A DNA stretch of 64,000 nucleotides from an uncultured Lachnospiraceae bacterium (GTDB lineage Bacteria; Bacillota; Clostridia; Lachnospirales; Lachnospiraceae), in assembly GCA_947650155.1 (NCBI GenBank), contig CANSUS010000008.1, positions 16,710 through 80,709 on the forward strand. The letters are read 5' to 3'. Shown piece after piece: positions 62,340-64,000 of this stretch (the first letter of the stretch is position 1; every line of letters starts with the position of its first letter). A model generated the notes under the pieces. It did no database searches. It was not told where the DNA came from and was given only the letters and a program-made list of their open reading frames with translations. Both the position numbers and the translations under genes were made by a program.

Positions 62340-62912
62340 ATGGAGAGTAAAGAAGCAATCATACAGACAACGATTGCACTCATTGAGGAAAAAGGCGAAG
62401 ATTTAGATAAAATTACCGTCCGTGAAATATCTAAAAAAGCAGGCGTTGGATTAGGTCTTGTGAATTATCATTTTGAGAACAAAGATAAACTCATTGAACT
62501 ATGCGTTGAGCGTATCATAAACAAAATTGTTGAACAATTTCAGAGTATTCGAGAGAAAACAGAGGGCTTTACACCTTTTAAAAAATTAGAATATCTCGGC
62601 AACATGACTTTTGATTTTCTGTTCGAGCATTATGCAGTTTCCAGAATTTCAGCGCTTACCGATATGAAAAATCCGAAGATAGACGACAATACTCACAGAA
62701 CTTACGCTGCATATCTTCCTCTTGTCGCCGCCTGCCGTCCCGATTGGGATGAACAAACTGTAAAAAGAAAGACTTTTTGCCTGATTTCCGTTATGCAGCA
62801 GGCTTTTCTTCGGTATGAAACGACATCAATGATTCTTGATATCGATTTGAGTCAAAAAGAAAACCGCAGGGCGTGGCACACACAAATTTTACACGATATT
62901 TTGGAGATATAA
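62340..62912 (+). CDS. TetR/AcrR family transcriptional regulator
   Basis: A 190-residue repressor. The N-terminal helix-turn-helix reads ITVREISKKAGVGLGLVNYHFENKDKLIELCVERI (about 22-56). The remainder is an all-helical ligand domain without recognisable sequence motifs. AGGAGG precedes the ATG at 62340. Operator palindromes in its promoter indicate autoregulation. It likely also controls the flavodoxin-like gene that follows on the same strand. Codon use and the surroundings look somewhat different from the trp genes, but transfer cannot be shown. Confidence 0.9.
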   Translation: MESKEAIIQTTIALIEEKGEDLDKITVREISKKAGVGLGLVNYHFENKDKLIELCVERIINKIVEQFQSIREKTEGFTPFKKLEYLGNMTFDFLFEHYAVSRISALTDMKNPKIDDNTHRTYAAYLPLVAACRPDWDEQTVKRKTFCLISVMQQAFLRYETTSMILDIDLSQKENRRAWHTQILHDILEI

Positions 62913-62914
62913 GT

Positions 62915-62995
62915 ATGCACTCTTCATTGATTGTTTGCGCCGCTGCAGGCAGCATGTTTGGAAGGTTGAATGAAAAACGCTTTCAACCTCCTTGA
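62915..62995 (+). CDS. Possible small ORF, 26 residues, after the TetR gene
   Basis: ATG at 62915 with GGAG eight bases upstream gives MHSSLIVCAAAGSMFGRLNE and six further residues, then TGA. It starts 2 bases after the tetR stop. It resembles no family I know and may be a leader peptide, a remnant, or chance. Its 3' end overlaps the first of two hairpins at 62963-63018. Confidence 0.3.
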   Translation: MHSSLIVCAAAGSMFGRLNEKRFQPP

Positions 62996-63018
62996 TTTGA
63001 GTGTCCGCAAAAGCGGAC
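62963..63018 (+). other. Two successive hairpins ahead of the flavodoxin-like gene
   Basis: AGGTTGAA (62963-62970) pairs with TTCAACCT (62982-62989), and GTCCGC (63003-63008) pairs with GCGGAC (63013-63018) over an AAAA loop. The first covers an alternative in-frame ATG at 62970; the second ends 5 bases before the AGGAG of the chosen start. Neither is followed by a T run. Confidence 0.5.
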
Positions 63019-63032
63019 AGATAGGAGCAATG

Positions 63033-63752
63033 ATGAATATAACAGTTATTAATGGAACAGAAAAACACGGTGTAACTTATCGGTTGAAAGAAATGTTTTT
63101 AACCGCTTTCAGGGATCATGCAAACATTACAGAATATTATCTTCCAAAAGATTGTCCCAACTTCTGCAATGGCTGTATAAGCTGTACGATAAAAGGCGAA
63201 AACACCTGCAAAGACGCAGCATACATTGGAAAAATTGACAAATCACTCCTGGAAGCAGATTTAATTGTAATGACCTCTCCTGCATATGTATTTCACTCTA
63301 CGGGAGCGATGAAAGCGCTTCTCGACCATTTTGCCTACCGTTGGATGCCCCACCGTCCCGCTTCCGAAATGTTTGGAAAACGGGCAGTGATTATTACGCA
63401 GTGCTTAGGCGCAGGAGCAAAATCCACGGCAATGGATATAAAGCACAGCTTATCTTGGTGGGGAATTTCTAAAATCGGAATATTCACCGGCGCATTGATG
63501 GGCGATATTGTTTGGGAAAGACTTTCCGAAAAGAAGCGGGCAGAACTGACAAAAAAAGTAGAAAAATTATCTCAAAAATTTGCACGGATAGACTATACCA
63601 AGCCCGCATACACAAATTGGATTACAAAGACTAAGTTTTCCATTTGCCGTTCGATGCAGCAGACACTACATAAAAATGACCCTGCATATCTCGATGGGAA
63701 GTATTGGGCAGAGCAAGGCTGGCTTGGCAAAACCAGACCGTGGAAAGCATAA
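63033..63752 (+). CDS. Flavodoxin-like / NADPH-dependent FMN reductase family protein
   Basis: About 239 residues. The N-terminal flavodoxin fold begins MNITVINGTEKHGVTYRLKEMF. A CNGCISCTIKGENTCKD cysteine-rich loop follows, then the flavin-binding segment LLEADLIVMTSPAYVFHSTGAMKALLDHFAYRW, typical of the iron-sulfur flavoprotein / multimeric flavodoxin group. The C-terminal 60 residues are basic and unusual (WAEQGWLGKTRPWKA at the end). ATG 63033 is chosen for its AGGAG five bases upstream. An ATG at 62970 would add 21 residues and is hairpin-masked. It follows the TetR gene and is its probable target; the substrate is unknown. Confidence 0.82.
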   Translation: MNITVINGTEKHGVTYRLKEMFLTAFRDHANITEYYLPKDCPNFCNGCISCTIKGENTCKDAAYIGKIDKSLLEADLIVMTSPAYVFHSTGAMKALLDHFAYRWMPHRPASEMFGKRAVIITQCLGAGAKSTAMDIKHSLSWWGISKIGIFTGALMGDIVWERLSEKKRAELTKKVEKLSQKFARIDYTKPAYTNWITKTKFSICRSMQQTLHKNDPAYLDGKYWAEQGWLGKTRPWKA

Positions 63753-63802
63753 GTTGGAAACTGTAGATTGCGGACAGGTCTGGAGAGTGTCTTAAAGTCT
63801 TA

Positions 63803-63850
63803 TGAAAAAGAGAGCCAACGAACTGTGATTACTCACTTGTTCATCGGCTC
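63803..63850 (-). terminator. Terminator for the minus-strand gene entering from the right
   Basis: GAGCC-N3-GAAC and GTTC-N3-GGCTC pair. On the minus strand the stem is followed by TCTTTTTC. On the plus strand no T run follows, so it most likely serves the partial gene at 63912-64000. Confidence 0.55.
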
Positions 63851-63911
63851 TGCGTTTAAAGCATCTGGCTCTTTGGTGATTTATTTGTTCTCCCCTGCAA
63901 ATCGGATTTAA

Positions 63912-64000
63912 CTATTTCTTAATTAGTCGTTTAATTTTTGGAAGCATGAAACTCCCTAACAAATATAAATTACACAGATATACAAATAGATTTCCAATAT
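63912..64000 (-). CDS. C-terminal end of an unidentified protein (partial)
   Basis: One minus-strand frame is open from the window edge to TAG at 63912-63914 and reads IGNLFVYLCNLYLLGSFMLP, then KIKRLIKK, a hydrophobic segment followed by a basic tail as in membrane proteins. A terminator lies downstream in the right orientation. Only about 29 codons are visible, so the call is weak. Confidence 0.35.
   Translation of the reverse strand, partial: IGNLFVYLCNLYLLGSFMLPKIKRLIKK

Noticed and set aside
62970..63032. An N-terminal extension of the flavodoxin-like protein starting at 62970
   Set aside because: The ATG lies in a perfect hairpin, and the protein family begins at MNITVING, just behind an AGGAG site. 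The GGAAGG before 62970 keeps it possible but less likely.
63780..63900. Repeated GAGCC/GGCTC and TGGCTCTTTGG motifs near the right end as an insertion-sequence terminal repeat
   Set aside because: They form a terminator on the minus strand; no transposase or flanking duplication is visible.
1..64000. CRISPR arrays, tRNA or rRNA genes, prophage or transposon genes
   Set aside because: None seen in either strand: no regularly spaced repeats, no cloverleaf-like stretches that I could assemble, and no integrase or transposase proteins.

Overview
The window looks like chromosomal DNA from an anaerobic, endospore-forming Clostridia, most likely Lachnospiraceae. This is judged from protein style, moderately AT-rich DNA, AGGAGG-type ribosome sites, consensus SigA promoters, a T-box leader, dipicolinate synthase genes, rubrerythrin and pyruvate phosphate dikinase. 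I cannot name the genus or species. Coding density is high, genes run as short operons on both strands, and there are no rRNA or tRNA genes, insertion sequences, prophage or CRISPR arrays. Both ends cut through genes: trpB2 on the left and an unidentified minus-strand membrane protein tail on the right.

1-7 kb (minus strand): partial TrpB2-type tryptophan synthase beta chain, methyltransferase, cytosolic GH26 mannanase-like enzyme, a soluble chemoreceptor with a zinc-binding CZB domain, a MATE transporter and a GH13 alpha-glycosidase. The last is divergent from an AraC regulator. 8-12 kb: a chemoreceptor in one apparent operon with an AgrC-like histidine kinase and a LytTR response regulator, then pcp. 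12.7-19 kb: an ECF sigma factor with an RsiV-like anti-sigma and a self-type promoter, a D,D-carboxypeptidase, a MerR regulator whose probable operator recurs inside the 19-bp spacer of a MATE transporter promoter, and cysK.

19-28.5 kb: a FlxA-like protein, an HD-GYP phosphodiesterase, ppdK, an SH3-type lipoprotein, a membrane-anchored amidase with a long basic tail, and a glycerophosphodiesterase. 28.7-34.6 kb (plus strand): ABC-F ATPase, PHP phosphoesterase, dipicolinate synthase dpaA-dpaB and asnB. 34.6-44 kb (minus strand): CPBP protease, AraC regulator, and an oligopeptide ABC transporter oppABCDF. Its OppC permease carries an inserted seven-repeat RCC1-like beta-propeller, the most unusual feature of the window. 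44-55 kb: heterodimeric ABC exporter, DegV, diguanylate cyclase, GH43 glycosidase, rubrerythrin and a transglutaminase-like protein.

55-64 kb: a complete trpEGDCFBA operon behind a consensus promoter and a tryptophan T-box whose terminator is followed by a second intrinsic terminator. Next come a divergent TetR regulator with two operator-like palindromes and a flavodoxin-like reductase. Tryptophan synthesis is thus represented twice: a canonical trpB in the operon and a TrpB2 paralogue about 56 kb away.
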